In this document: one piece after another, positions 53,262-61,681 of the stretch
Position numbering within the stretch: position 1 is the stretch's first letter
How the letters are laid out: every line of letters begins with the position of its first letter
NCBI RefSeq assembly: GCF_014654725.1
Contig: NZ_JACVZV010000018.1
Span: 62,001-126,000 of the forward strand
From: Vulcanococcus sp. Clear-D1
GTDB lineage: Bacteria; Cyanobacteriota; Cyanobacteriia; PCC-6307; Cyanobiaceae
Direction: 5' to 3'
Length of the DNA stretch: 64,000 bases
Notes under the pieces: generated by a model
What the model saw: the letters and a program-made list of their open reading frames with translations, nothing else
What the model was told of the DNA's origin: nothing
Database searches by the model: none
Made by a program: the position numbers and the translations under genes

Positions 53262-54446
53262 TCAGCCCGCCGGATCCGGCAGCTCATCCAGTACAGGCGC
53301 CGAGCGCCGGGCCGGCAGGTAGATCCACTCCCCCGTCGGCAGCGGCGTCGAGGGCATGTAGCCAGGCACCAGCAACTGCATCCCCGCCGGGATGGAAGTG
53401 GTGGAGCGGTAGACGGGCAGGAGCAGGGTGGTGCCAGCCGGCAGCGGTTCCTCGCTGGGCCAGCTGCTCAGCTCTGGGTTGAACTGGCGCAGCAGAGAGA
53501 GGCTGAGGTTCTGCTCGGCCGCCACGCTGCTGAGCGTGTCGCCTTCGGAGGTGATGTAGGTCTCGCTCTGCTGCAGCACCGGGTTGAGGCTGCGCAGCTT
53601 GCTTTCCGTGGTGCCATGCCGGCCAGCCAGCACCGCCAGGGAATCCCCCTCGAGGGCGGTGATCGTCTGGGTGCTCTCCAGCTGGGGGTTGATCCGCCGC
53701 AGGGTGGCCACGGTGGTGCCGTAGCGCTCGGCGATCAGGGTCAAGGTGTCGCCCTCCCGCAGCACCAGCACGATGTGGGGCCTGAGCACGAGCTGGATCG
53801 CTTCCCCCAGCAGCGGCTGCACCAACAGGCCGATGCCGCCTGGGCCGTAGTCCGCCCCGAAGTGCTGCACCAGGCAGCCCGCGAACTGGGCCCGGCCGCC
53901 GGATGGCAGACCGCCCTGGGGCGAGAGCTGGGCCAGGTCCCCCAGCCACATCACCCCCTGGCAGGGGGCCTGCACTGTGCCCAGCAGCATTGGATCCCAG
54001 GGCAGCGGCGCCTCCTCGCGGAAACCGGGGGTGGCCCAGGCCTGTTCAGCCGCCAGCCAATCAAAGGTGTTGCTGGTGCTCACCGGCAGGATCGCCGCCC
54101 GGCAGAGGTAGCCCCGCAGCCGCACATCGCCCGGGTCGGTGAGGGCGGTGTCGTTGTAGCCGCTGACGATGCCGCTCTGCTCGAGGAAGCAGTCGATCAC
54201 GTGCCGGCGAATGGGCACCGGGCTGCGGCTCTCGGGCCGGTCCACCTCAAACAGGCAGAGGCGAGCGTTGGCGTAGGGCTGCAGGGCCAGCCACAAGGGC
54301 AGAGCCCCAGGGGGCGCAGCCGCGGGCTTGGCCTCCCGGCTGTCGGTCGTTGGGGCAGCTGCAGGCAGAGAGACCAACTGACCCCACAGCGGCGCAGCGC
54401 GGAGGGGATTGAGGCCCTGGTTCAGCGGCGACAGGGGCTGCTCCAT
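53262..54446 (-). CDS. LysM-repeat virion protein
   Basis: A 394-residue protein. About 230 residues of unassigned N-terminal domain precede three LysM-like repeats, each with a GD[ST]L start and NP[QV]L/NPEL end (for example REGDTLTLIAERYGTT). LysM repeats bind peptidoglycan glycans. A tail-hub or cell-wall-contact role in the virion is likely. The start lies just after the previous stop, so it belongs to the structural operon. Confidence 0.75.
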   Translation of the reverse strand: MEQPLSPLNQGLNPLRAAPLWGQLVSLPAAAPTTDSREAKPAAAPPGALPLWLALQPYANARLCLFEVDRPESRSPVPIRRHVIDCFLEQSGIVSGYNDTALTDPGDVRLRGYLCRAAILPVSTSNTFDWLAAEQAWATPGFREEAPLPWDPMLLGTVQAPCQGVMWLGDLAQLSPQGGLPSGGRAQFAGCLVQHFGADYGPGGIGLLVQPLLGEAIQLVLRPHIVLVLREGDTLTLIAERYGTTVATLRRINPQLESTQTITALEGDSLAVLAGRHGTTESKLRSLNPVLQQSETYITSEGDTLSSVAAEQNLSLSLLRQFNPELSSWPSEEPLPAGTTLLLPVYRSTTSIPAGMQLLVPGYMPSTPLPTGEWIYLPARRSAPVLDELPDPAG

Positions 54447-54449
54447 CGC

Positions 54450-54947
54450 TCAGCCCCGCACCAGTGATCCCCGGAAGGGGTCGGGGTTGCACTGGCGCCA
54501 GTTCTGCAGCCGCGGCAGCAGCAACACCAGCTGGCCGATGTGCTGGCTGCGCTGCTTCCCCAGCACCACCGCCGGCGAGGGGCCCGCAGGATTCCACTCG
54601 CTCTCGGTTTCCTCCAGCAGCAGCTCTGTGGCGTACTCCACCACCGCCAACTTGCTCAGCGGCAGCGGGTTGGGCACCACGCCGCCGGCCACGCCCTTGC
54701 GCCTGCTGCGCACAGGGCTGTTCACCTCCGCCGGGGTCAGCGCCGCCAGCTGCTGATCCAGGCTCACGATTGCTTCCAGGTGGCCCTGGGCGGTGCACAC
54801 CCCCGTGGGGTAGTGGGTCTGCAGCTGCGCCATCTCCCGGTTCAGGGCCGCCAGGGCAGCACTGGTCGCCGGGATAGCGAGGGCGATGCGCAGGGCCTCG
54901 GCGTCACCAGGGCGCCAGGTGCAGGTGGTTGGGGAGGTCTGGGTCAT
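54450..54947 (-). CDS. Head-completion-like small protein
   Basis: A 165-residue helical protein between portal and LysM genes. The ATG at 54,947 has an AGGGAGGG box and lies inside the end of the portal gene, so translation is coupled. Position fits a head-tail connector or portal chaperone; sequence alone does not assign it. Confidence 0.6.
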   Translation of the reverse strand: MTQTSPTTCTWRPGDAEALRIALAIPATSAALAALNREMAQLQTHYPTGVCTAQGHLEAIVSLDQQLAALTPAEVNSPVRSRRKGVAGGVVPNPLPLSKLAVVEYATELLLEETESEWNPAGPSPAVVLGKQRSQHIGQLVLLLPRLQNWRQCNPDPFRGSLVRG

Positions 54948-54963
54948 GCCCTCCCTTGCCAGC

Positions 54964-56553
54964 TCAACCCCCGATCTCCCCATTGGGCTCGCCCAGCCCC
55001 AGCCGTTGGCGCAGCTCCACGCCGTCGATCACCCCCCGCTCATGCAGCACCAGCCATTCCTGCACTGAGGGTTGGGGTTTTCGTGGCGGCTGGGGCGGCA
55101 CCAGTGGGCAGATCTCCACGCTGCAGGCAGGTGCATCCGCCAGCTTTTCGCCGGTGAGGCGGGTCCACTGGCGTAGCAGGGTGCTGAGCATCGAGCTCTT
55201 CTGGCCCGCAAGCGACTGCAGCACCGCAAAGCTTTGGCCAGCAGTCAGGGAAATCTCCAGCTCTGTGCGGGCAGGGCCGTGGCCGCCGGCTGGGATCAGG
55301 GCGTCGCGGCGCATGGCTTCTTCCAGCTGCTGCAGATAGGCCCGGTGCTCCGCCAGCGAACGCGCCTCGATCTCGACCCACTGGAACTTGGCGCCCTCGG
55401 GCAGGTCCATGAAGGAGGAGGTCGAGAGCACCAGGCGCTGGGGCCGCTGGCCCTCTGCGGCGGCGGTGGCTGCACCCGAGCCGAGGGCCCCATCACTGCG
55501 GCGGAAGCCGTAGGCATCGACCAGCCCCGTGCGCACACCCACCGGCAGGGCGGTGCGGGAGAGGAGATCCTCGTATTCACTCCGGCAGCGGTAGTGATTG
55601 AGGTACTGGTGGGCCAGGCCCAGGTGGGGCAGATCGCCTTCGCCAAAGGCGGTGCCATCCACCGAGTACCAAAGGGCCGGCAGGTCAAAGCGCTGGGGCA
55701 TCCGCTCCGGCTCCCCCACCGGCACCACGTCGTAGCCATCAACGCCGCCGGGGCTGGGGTTGGCCTGCCAGCTGCGCAGCACCAGGCCGTCATCGCTCAC
55801 CGAGAGGCGGCGGTACAGCCAGGCCGCCGGATCCGGTACCAGGCCTCCGTGAGCGTCGATCACCACCGTGGGCACCGCTGCATTGCCAGTGGCGAATCGG
55901 GGCGGCAGCGCCTGCCGCAGCGGTTCCCGCCAGACGATCTCCACCGGCCCCGATGCCGGAGCGCCTGTGGCGCAATCGGTGGGCAGGCGCCAGTTGAGCA
56001 GGTCGCCACGGGGCACCAGCTGCAGACGGGGCAGGGATAGCCGGTCGCCCTTGGCGAGGGCCTCCAGCTGGTCCCCCTCTGAGGGCCAACGGTGCTGGGG
56101 CGGCAGTTGCAGGATCAGGCAGCCGCCATCGCGCAGGGTGAGCAGGTCGGCCAGGAACAGGAACACCCCCAGGTCGGTGCCCTGGCCGTCCACATCGGTC
56201 GCTACCCGGCTCAGGGAGTCGGGCAGCTCCTGCCAGGCCAGCCGTGACAGCATCCCCGCGTAGGTGCGCAGGGCATCGCGGTAGAAGCCGGTGGGGCGAG
56301 CTGCCTCGAGCCGCTTGAGGTAGCAGGTCTCGGGCTCCTCAATCCCGCGGGGCAGATACACCGGCCGGCGGCTGGTGCCGTCAGGAAGCTCCAGCAGGGT
56401 CCAGCAGTCGTAAACCAGCTGAAGGCGGTCACGTAGGCCGCTCAGGGTTGGGTGCTCTAGCCAGGGAGGCTTAACGGGAGCCTGAAAACCAATAGCGGGT
56501 GGGAGCGCGCAGAAGGAGGCTGGAGCTGGGCTGGGACGGAGGGATGTCGGCAT
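54964..56553 (-). CDS. Phage portal protein (DUF4055-like)
   Basis: A 529-residue protein. The N-terminal region has YLKRLEAARPTGFYRDALRT followed by YAGMLSR, and the middle alternates short strands and helices as in portal proteins of the DUF4055 type; the C-terminal third is a long helical region ending before a polar tail. Portals form the dodecameric channel for DNA packaging. It is separated from the terminase genes by an AT-rich insert, an abnormal spacing for a phage. Confidence 0.8.
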   Translation of the reverse strand: MPTSLRPSPAPASFCALPPAIGFQAPVKPPWLEHPTLSGLRDRLQLVYDCWTLLELPDGTSRRPVYLPRGIEEPETCYLKRLEAARPTGFYRDALRTYAGMLSRLAWQELPDSLSRVATDVDGQGTDLGVFLFLADLLTLRDGGCLILQLPPQHRWPSEGDQLEALAKGDRLSLPRLQLVPRGDLLNWRLPTDCATGAPASGPVEIVWREPLRQALPPRFATGNAAVPTVVIDAHGGLVPDPAAWLYRRLSVSDDGLVLRSWQANPSPGGVDGYDVVPVGEPERMPQRFDLPALWYSVDGTAFGEGDLPHLGLAHQYLNHYRCRSEYEDLLSRTALPVGVRTGLVDAYGFRRSDGALGSGAATAAAEGQRPQRLVLSTSSFMDLPEGAKFQWVEIEARSLAEHRAYLQQLEEAMRRDALIPAGGHGPARTELEISLTAGQSFAVLQSLAGQKSSMLSTLLRQWTRLTGEKLADAPACSVEICPLVPPQPPRKPQPSVQEWLVLHERGVIDGVELRQRLGLGEPNGEIGG

Positions 56554-56770
56554 TGCGAACTGGCGGGACTCCAGCTATTGCCGGAGTCAGGATTAGAGCG
56601 CCAAAAGCAAGGAACAGCTATACATCACGAAGGCAATACTTTTCTAGTAACCCCCTCTGCCGCTTCATGGCGGAGAAGCAGTTCTATGGGCGCTTCTGAG
56701 TTTGCGGATTACATCGAACACTTAAGGGGCTAGATTCAAGCCGTCCATGCGCTTGCATTCATCGGCGTTG

Positions 56771-57592
56771 CTACGACATGCCCTCCATGAGGGTAGAGCG
56801 TTCATGAAGAATTGAGGCATATGCTTCTTGCAATCCATTTGAATAAAAGAATCTCTCTGCTCGGTCTAGACAAGCAATGGCCTCTTGAAAGTCGCCTTGC
56901 GCAAGAAGTGAGCGGCACTTGATGATGTGAGGACAGGCACTAGGGCAATTGTTTGCGATAGCAATCTCGGACCATTTGCCAGCGTCTTCCTGGCGATGAG
57001 GCAGCAGCCAGTAGAGAATGCAAATCCATTCTAGAAACTTATGCTGAAAAGGTGGGCTTGCATCAGAGGAGTCAGCTATGTGCTCGGCTAGTTCATAGTC
57101 TTTGCCCTCGAGTGCGCAAGCCATGCATGTCGCAGCAAATATCTTGTAGTTGTTGGACAGTATACTGCTGTCATAGTCGGAGAGCTTCTTCGATATGAGC
57201 TCAAAACTATCTACGTACCAATCATAGGCTTTGCGAGGGCCAATGCTCACGCAAAGAGCACGATAGAATTCGTCAAGCCGATCAAATGTCAGCGAAGAAA
57301 GAGCTGAAAACTCTCCGATCGCAAACGAAGGCAAGCCCGCCGAGAGAAGAAGTCTGCAGTTCTTGAAACGGATATCGTTAATGTGTCCATTGTTCAATAA
57401 TACATAATGCAGGGCGCTTGAGTCTGCTTTCTCTAGATCCTCGTTGTCATTCCTCCTCCCTGTTGGTATGGGCAGCTCACTAATAATTGCATCTTGAGCT
57501 TGAAGTAAGACTTGGGCAGCTTGTTCAAGTCGCTCAACATTGCTCAAGCCGTGGGATGCACTTGAGGAATGGTCGTCTTCAATTGCTGCCAT
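56771..57592 (-). CDS. Third gene of AT-rich cassette, helical repeat-like protein
   Basis: A 273-residue, mostly helical protein with regularly spaced paired helices (for example YKIFAATCMACALEGKDYEL and FQEAIACLDRAERFFYSNGL) that look like TPR or similar repeats, which would give a protein-binding scaffold. Function unknown. The ATG at 57,592 comes one base after the stop of the previous gene, so it is the third member of a compact operon. AT-rich unlike flanking phage genes. Confidence 0.7.
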   Translation of the reverse strand: MAAIEDDHSSSASHGLSNVERLEQAAQVLLQAQDAIISELPIPTGRRNDNEDLEKADSSALHYVLLNNGHINDIRFKNCRLLLSAGLPSFAIGEFSALSSLTFDRLDEFYRALCVSIGPRKAYDWYVDSFELISKKLSDYDSSILSNNYKIFAATCMACALEGKDYELAEHIADSSDASPPFQHKFLEWICILYWLLPHRQEDAGKWSEIAIANNCPSACPHIIKCRSLLAQGDFQEAIACLDRAERFFYSNGLQEAYASILHERSTLMEGMS

Positions 57593-57593
57593 G

Positions 57594-58619
57594 TTAGTTG
57601 TCAAGCATTCCAATTATGTGTGAGTAGAAAGTGTCAGCAATCCTCTCAAAATCATCTTCAATATCGGCAGGAGAAGGGCCCTCATCCATGAAGATCGCTA
57701 GGTTATCTAATTGTCTGTTCAGAATATCTCGCTTATGAATATCGATTTCATGAGCCGGAGGTTGCCAGAACGGGATGAGGAGTTTGACAAGCCTTAGTCG
57801 TTTTTCGGGGGGCATGCTCCACGCATCAATGAGGATCTCATACGCTCTTTTCCTGTCACGCTGTATCACCTTTTCGGGGTCATGGAAAAGCTTAGACTTA
57901 GTGCATGCATGCATGAAATGCTGAACAGTCCTAGATCTATATTCCGCTGAATATCGTGCCAGCATATCCCTCATGGCAAGAGATTGCCGGACTAGATATA
58001 GTAGTCCATCTGGCTCTGCCGCTGACTTGACTTGGTTTGCCGCAATAGATAGTTCATCTGTCCAGTCATCTGGACTTTCATTGTCTTCCGCGGCCAAGTA
58101 TTGAGAACGCGGATAATTTTGTGCGTCGGCTGAGGGCGGAGTCTCGGCTGCAGTATCAGCCGTCAGACCCTTGTAATAAGATAATATCCCATGAAGGTTT
58201 AGCTCGTGAAGCTCAACGAGTCTTGGTTCATGGTTCCTGGCAGACTGGTATCCGATAATCTCTGACGCAAGTAGGCTTTGGATGTCGGCAAGCGAATACT
58301 GTTGAAAGGCATAGTTGTCATCGAGTTCTTGGAGAACACCAACGCCTAGCTTGATCGGTCGACCGATCTGCTCAAAATAAGGTATCCCTTGAAGGTTAAA
58401 TGCACTAATCCGTCCGCACCACATTTGGAGATGAATATTCTCGTCCACGAGACGACATGAGGCAGTGATGTCTCTGTCTGCATAGTCCAGCGGAAAAAAA
58501 CTCTTTATTCTTTTCCTAAGATCCATTCCTGGCATGCCGAGCGAAGCAGGAAGACCTGTAATCAACTGATAGTCGCACCACTTATTTCTGGTGATAATGG
58601 CTAAGTAGCATTTATGCAT
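57594..58619 (-). CDS. Second gene of AT-rich cassette, unknown
   Basis: A 341-residue protein: an N-terminal alpha/beta part (MHKCYLAIITRNKWCDYQLI), a middle acidic linker near residues 155-190 and a helical C-terminus with IQRDRKRAYEILIDAWSMPP. The layout recalls GTPase-associated proteins of bacterial conflict operons, but no sequence match could be confirmed by eye. It lies five bases after the GTPase-like gene. Confidence 0.68.
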   Translation of the reverse strand: MHKCYLAIITRNKWCDYQLITGLPASLGMPGMDLRKRIKSFFPLDYADRDITASCRLVDENIHLQMWCGRISAFNLQGIPYFEQIGRPIKLGVGVLQELDDNYAFQQYSLADIQSLLASEIIGYQSARNHEPRLVELHELNLHGILSYYKGLTADTAAETPPSADAQNYPRSQYLAAEDNESPDDWTDELSIAANQVKSAAEPDGLLYLVRQSLAMRDMLARYSAEYRSRTVQHFMHACTKSKLFHDPEKVIQRDRKRAYEILIDAWSMPPEKRLRLVKLLIPFWQPPAHEIDIHKRDILNRQLDNLAIFMDEGPSPADIEDDFERIADTFYSHIIGMLDN

Positions 58620-58624
58620 GATGC

Positions 58625-59827
58625 TTAACCCTCAAGGTCTCGGATCGTCACGATGCATTCGGGATTCATCGCCTCAAAGGTATGCATTCCTTTGAGAAAC
58701 ATTTCACAGCAATACTGCTGAGCTCGTAGCTCGTCTGCAATTTGTCCCTGTTGCTTTAGAATCTCTTGTAGGGCGGTCTCGTGTTCTTTGACCTGCTCGG
58801 TATGTCGACGTTCAGCTTCACCTCCAATTCCTTCGCCTACCCATTTGAAAAGAGAACCGGCGAAAGGAAGCTGAGAAAGTCCATCAAAGCCTCTTTTCAT
58901 CCCAACACGAATTCCCCCTTCAAGATCAAGCTCTGGGCGCTTGCCCAGCTTGATCTCTGCCTCTCTGGCTCGTTTTAACTGCTCTTGCTCGGCGTAGATC
59001 TGCTGCTCAATATAAAGAGGTATCAACGATGTTAAAGGGAATTCAACATTGAAGGGCTCAGGGAACACTTCTTCTCGCTTATTCATGGTATCAGATTCCT
59101 CATCATACCAGGCAAAGTTTTCTCCGACTGAACTGACTGGATAAACACGAATAGACGCTTTGCGATCTCCTTTGATCATTGCCTCCTCAACCAATGGCCG
59201 AGCAAACTCACTGACCTCTCGTATTTTTGTAAACAGAAGGCGCTTGCAGTCCTGAAGGCTTAGCCCGGCCGACTGCAGTACATCCCATTTTGATATAACA
59301 AACTGCGTGGGCTTTGTTGCATCTTGCAGAAGAGGAGGGATAACTGTTGAGCCAAATCGTACGGCCCATCTCACTCCAGGCTTGCTGCCTTGATGCAGCT
59401 GAAGCAGTCTTAAGCCGTCTACCAGCACAAGATAGCCATCGGCGCTCCGAATCGCCTTCTGCACTTCTGCGTCAACGTCTGTGTAGCCCTCAAAATTACC
59501 TCCAGCGTAGTCAAGATAGTTGAATGTCAGGGCTTTGACTGTTTTGCCATCATTCTTCCTTACGCGACAATCAAAGCTCCAGGATGAAACGTTTGCAGTT
59601 CCGGGAGGCCACTCGGATTCAAAAGCAACCGTTTCGTAGATCTTGTTCAGGGTATTGATTTTGTCTTGTTGATCTGGCAAGGAAAGATAAAAATCAAGAT
59701 TCCCTCTGGCAGGCACATTTAACTTTTTCCAAAGTGCCGCAAGATATACTGTTTTCCCCGAGCCTGAGGGGCCAATCATTAGAATATTAAAATCTGTCTT
59801 GGCTTTCTCGAGATTAGATTTGCCCAT
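58625..59827 (-). CDS. P-loop GTPase-like protein of AT-rich cassette
   Basis: A 400-residue NTPase. Walker A is GPSGSGKT at residues 19-26, a switch-like YLDYAGG at 104-110 corresponds to a G3 motif, and VISKWD at 177-182 resembles the G4 [NT]KxD specificity motif, suggesting guanine nucleotides. The C-terminal 130 residues form a long charged coiled coil with a possible membrane-touching helix. The start was set at ATG 59,827, close to the P-loop; an in-frame ATG at 59,902 would overlap the divergent gene. First gene of a three-gene operon. Confidence 0.78.
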   Translation of the reverse strand: MGKSNLEKAKTDFNILMIGPSGSGKTVYLAALWKKLNVPARGNLDFYLSLPDQQDKINTLNKIYETVAFESEWPPGTANVSSWSFDCRVRKNDGKTVKALTFNYLDYAGGNFEGYTDVDAEVQKAIRSADGYLVLVDGLRLLQLHQGSKPGVRWAVRFGSTVIPPLLQDATKPTQFVISKWDVLQSAGLSLQDCKRLLFTKIREVSEFARPLVEEAMIKGDRKASIRVYPVSSVGENFAWYDEESDTMNKREEVFPEPFNVEFPLTSLIPLYIEQQIYAEQEQLKRAREAEIKLGKRPELDLEGGIRVGMKRGFDGLSQLPFAGSLFKWVGEGIGGEAERRHTEQVKEHETALQEILKQQGQIADELRAQQYCCEMFLKGMHTFEAMNPECIVTIRDLEG

Positions 59828-59890
59828 GGTCAAAGGGGTCCATACTCTTAGGTCCAAGCTAACATGGTAAACAGAGTTTGAGGTCTGGCC

Positions 59891-60931
59891 GTGGGTGACC
59901 ATGAATCCATCCTTAAGGATTTCACTTCGTACGACGCTTATTCCTCGGCCTGCCGAGCGACTGGAATACTTCCGCTGACTTGGTTTGAGTTTTGCAGGGC
60001 AAAGGAAAATCGTCTTGCTGCAGCCTATACGTCAACCGCCGGTATAATATTTAATGCCGAGGACATCGAGAGGCATATTCCCGATCCATTGGAATTCGGA
60101 AGTCTATCGCCAAGCATTCGCTCTAAGTTCCATCTTGCAGGAACGCATGGTGCTTATAGGAATGGAGAGGAAGCGGCCGAAGTCTTTTATCAGGACACCC
60201 CTGAACCGATCATCAGATCTGGATCAGAGGTTCTTTTAGAGTCGTTCCTTGATGGGAAGCACTATTCGCATATCGTTCCGCATTCTGGGGGTGGCAGCTA
60301 TGACCCTCAAAATATGATTTGGACGCCAGCCAATGAGAATCTGAGGCAGGGAGATACCCCCTTGACTCAATATCAAGCCGCATTGTATGAGATCAGAAAT
60401 GATCAAGAGGCGATTGCTATGGCTCGGGATATTGACCGAATTGACCTCTTGGGTGACATAGAAACCATTGGTTCTGTTGTTGCCGCTTGTGCGGCTACAG
60501 GGAGCTTGAATGCTGTAACGCAAAGACTTGCTTATCTCTACGGTTTGGGCGGAGGCCAGGCAATTTCCGCCTTGCCCCAGATGGCTGAACTGATTGCAGC
60601 TGACATTACTTATGCCGCAGTAAACTCTTCAATCCGTGGTGCTTCTTCTGCTGGTGTGGCTGTGCTAACAGGGAATCCCATGCTTGGGGCGGCAATAGGT
60701 TTTGTTGTAGTGGATGGCCTCAGCCTTCTTGGAAAAGTTCTAAACCAACAAGTCACTTCTTCTGACGCTGGAGAATTCGCGGCGAAAGCGCTTGGCTCTG
60801 GTGCATTGGTGGCAACATGCGTCGCGTTACCGCCGATTGGAATCTCGCTGGCTGTTCTGAATGTTCTTGGGTCCTTCATGCGCGGTAGTGCGGCAGGGGC
60901 TGGCTGGATAAAAGCGGAAATCAATCGATAG
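59891..60931 (+). CDS. HNH-like nuclease with hydrophobic C-terminus
   Basis: A 346-residue protein. An HNH-like core lies at about 120-160: HYSHIVPHSGGGSYDPQN with H127, N141 and later N150/R152 in order. The C-terminal 130 residues contain two or three hydrophobic Gly/Ala-rich helices (for example GNPMLGAAIGFVVVDGLSLL, then VATCVALPPIGISLAVLNVL) that could insert in a membrane. GTG at 59,891 follows a GAGG box at seven bases. It is divergent from the GTPase-like gene, so both share one short control region. Likely effector of the cassette. Confidence 0.75.
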   Translation: MGDHESILKDFTSYDAYSSACRATGILPLTWFEFCRAKENRLAAAYTSTAGIIFNAEDIERHIPDPLEFGSLSPSIRSKFHLAGTHGAYRNGEEAAEVFYQDTPEPIIRSGSEVLLESFLDGKHYSHIVPHSGGGSYDPQNMIWTPANENLRQGDTPLTQYQAALYEIRNDQEAIAMARDIDRIDLLGDIETIGSVVAACAATGSLNAVTQRLAYLYGLGGGQAISALPQMAELIAADITYAAVNSSIRGASSAGVAVLTGNPMLGAAIGFVVVDGLSLLGKVLNQQVTSSDAGEFAAKALGSGALVATCVALPPIGISLAVLNVLGSFMRGSAAGAGWIKAEINR

Positions 60932-60983
60932 CAAGTGTTCTGCTTTTGCCGGATCTCTGTCCTTGGCGATTGATCATTGGCAT

Positions 60984-61673
60984 TTAATCAATCTGCAGGC
61001 TCACTATTCTTGCTGAGCAAGCCTCAAGTATGGTTTGCCACTGCTGCCTTGTTATTCTCAGGTGTTTCAGCATCGCGGCTAACGAGACGTCTGAACCAAG
61101 CATCCGGTGCCCCCGTGCGTGAATTTCCCGCCAGGTCGGCGGCACCTTGAGCAGGAACCCGTTGTCACGCAGGAAGTGTGTGATCTCCCCGTTGGCGTAG
61201 GTGCGGCCATAGGGCCGAAATGGGCCCCGTGAGGGGTCGTAGCGCCGGGCCGCTTTAATCAGCCCGATCATGGCGATCTGTAGCAGATCCTCCTTGGGGT
61301 GAACGGTGCGCCGAGCGAAGTTACCGGCGATTTTTTCGGCCAGATCCCTGTGCTCCAACGCCAGGGCATCGGCAGCGGCGTGTGGCCGCACCGGCCGTTC
61401 TCGCCGTGGCCTGCAGCGAGGAGGCTGCTGACACTGAGTTCTGGGCAGGTGAAGCACTGGAGCGTGGAGGTTGATCTCCAGCTGCTGCGCACGGGCATGG
61501 CACGCCGGCCGGCGGTAGCGCCGTTGCCGCAGCATTCGCTCCGCCCCAGCTGCATTGCCCACCAGCACCACCGTGAGCGGCAACACCAGCTGTACAGCAG
61601 AAGGAGTCAGCACGGCAGGGCGTGGGCTCTCCACTGCGGAAGGCTTGGGATGTTCCCGCACCGCGGACACCAT
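60984..61673 (-). CDS. Sigma-70-like protein with regions 2 and 3 only
   Basis: A 229-residue protein. Residues 104-172 match sigma region 2, with LAEKIAGNFARR, EDLLQIAMIGLIKAARRYDP and YANGEITHFLRD, close to cyanobacterial SigF/SigB-type factors. Residues 177-229 resemble part of region 3 (VPPTWREIHARG), and the protein ends without region 4. The first 100 residues are basic and unassigned. The ATG at 61,673 comes nine bases after the terminase stop, so it is co-expressed with it. It may act as a phage transcription factor or anti-host competitor. Confidence 0.75.
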   Translation of the reverse strand: MVSAVREHPKPSAVESPRPAVLTPSAVQLVLPLTVVLVGNAAGAERMLRQRRYRRPACHARAQQLEINLHAPVLHLPRTQCQQPPRCRPRRERPVRPHAAADALALEHRDLAEKIAGNFARRTVHPKEDLLQIAMIGLIKAARRYDPSRGPFRPYGRTYANGEITHFLRDNGFLLKVPPTWREIHARGHRMLGSDVSLAAMLKHLRITRQQWQTILEACSARIVSLQID

Positions 61674-61681
61674 CGGCCCGC

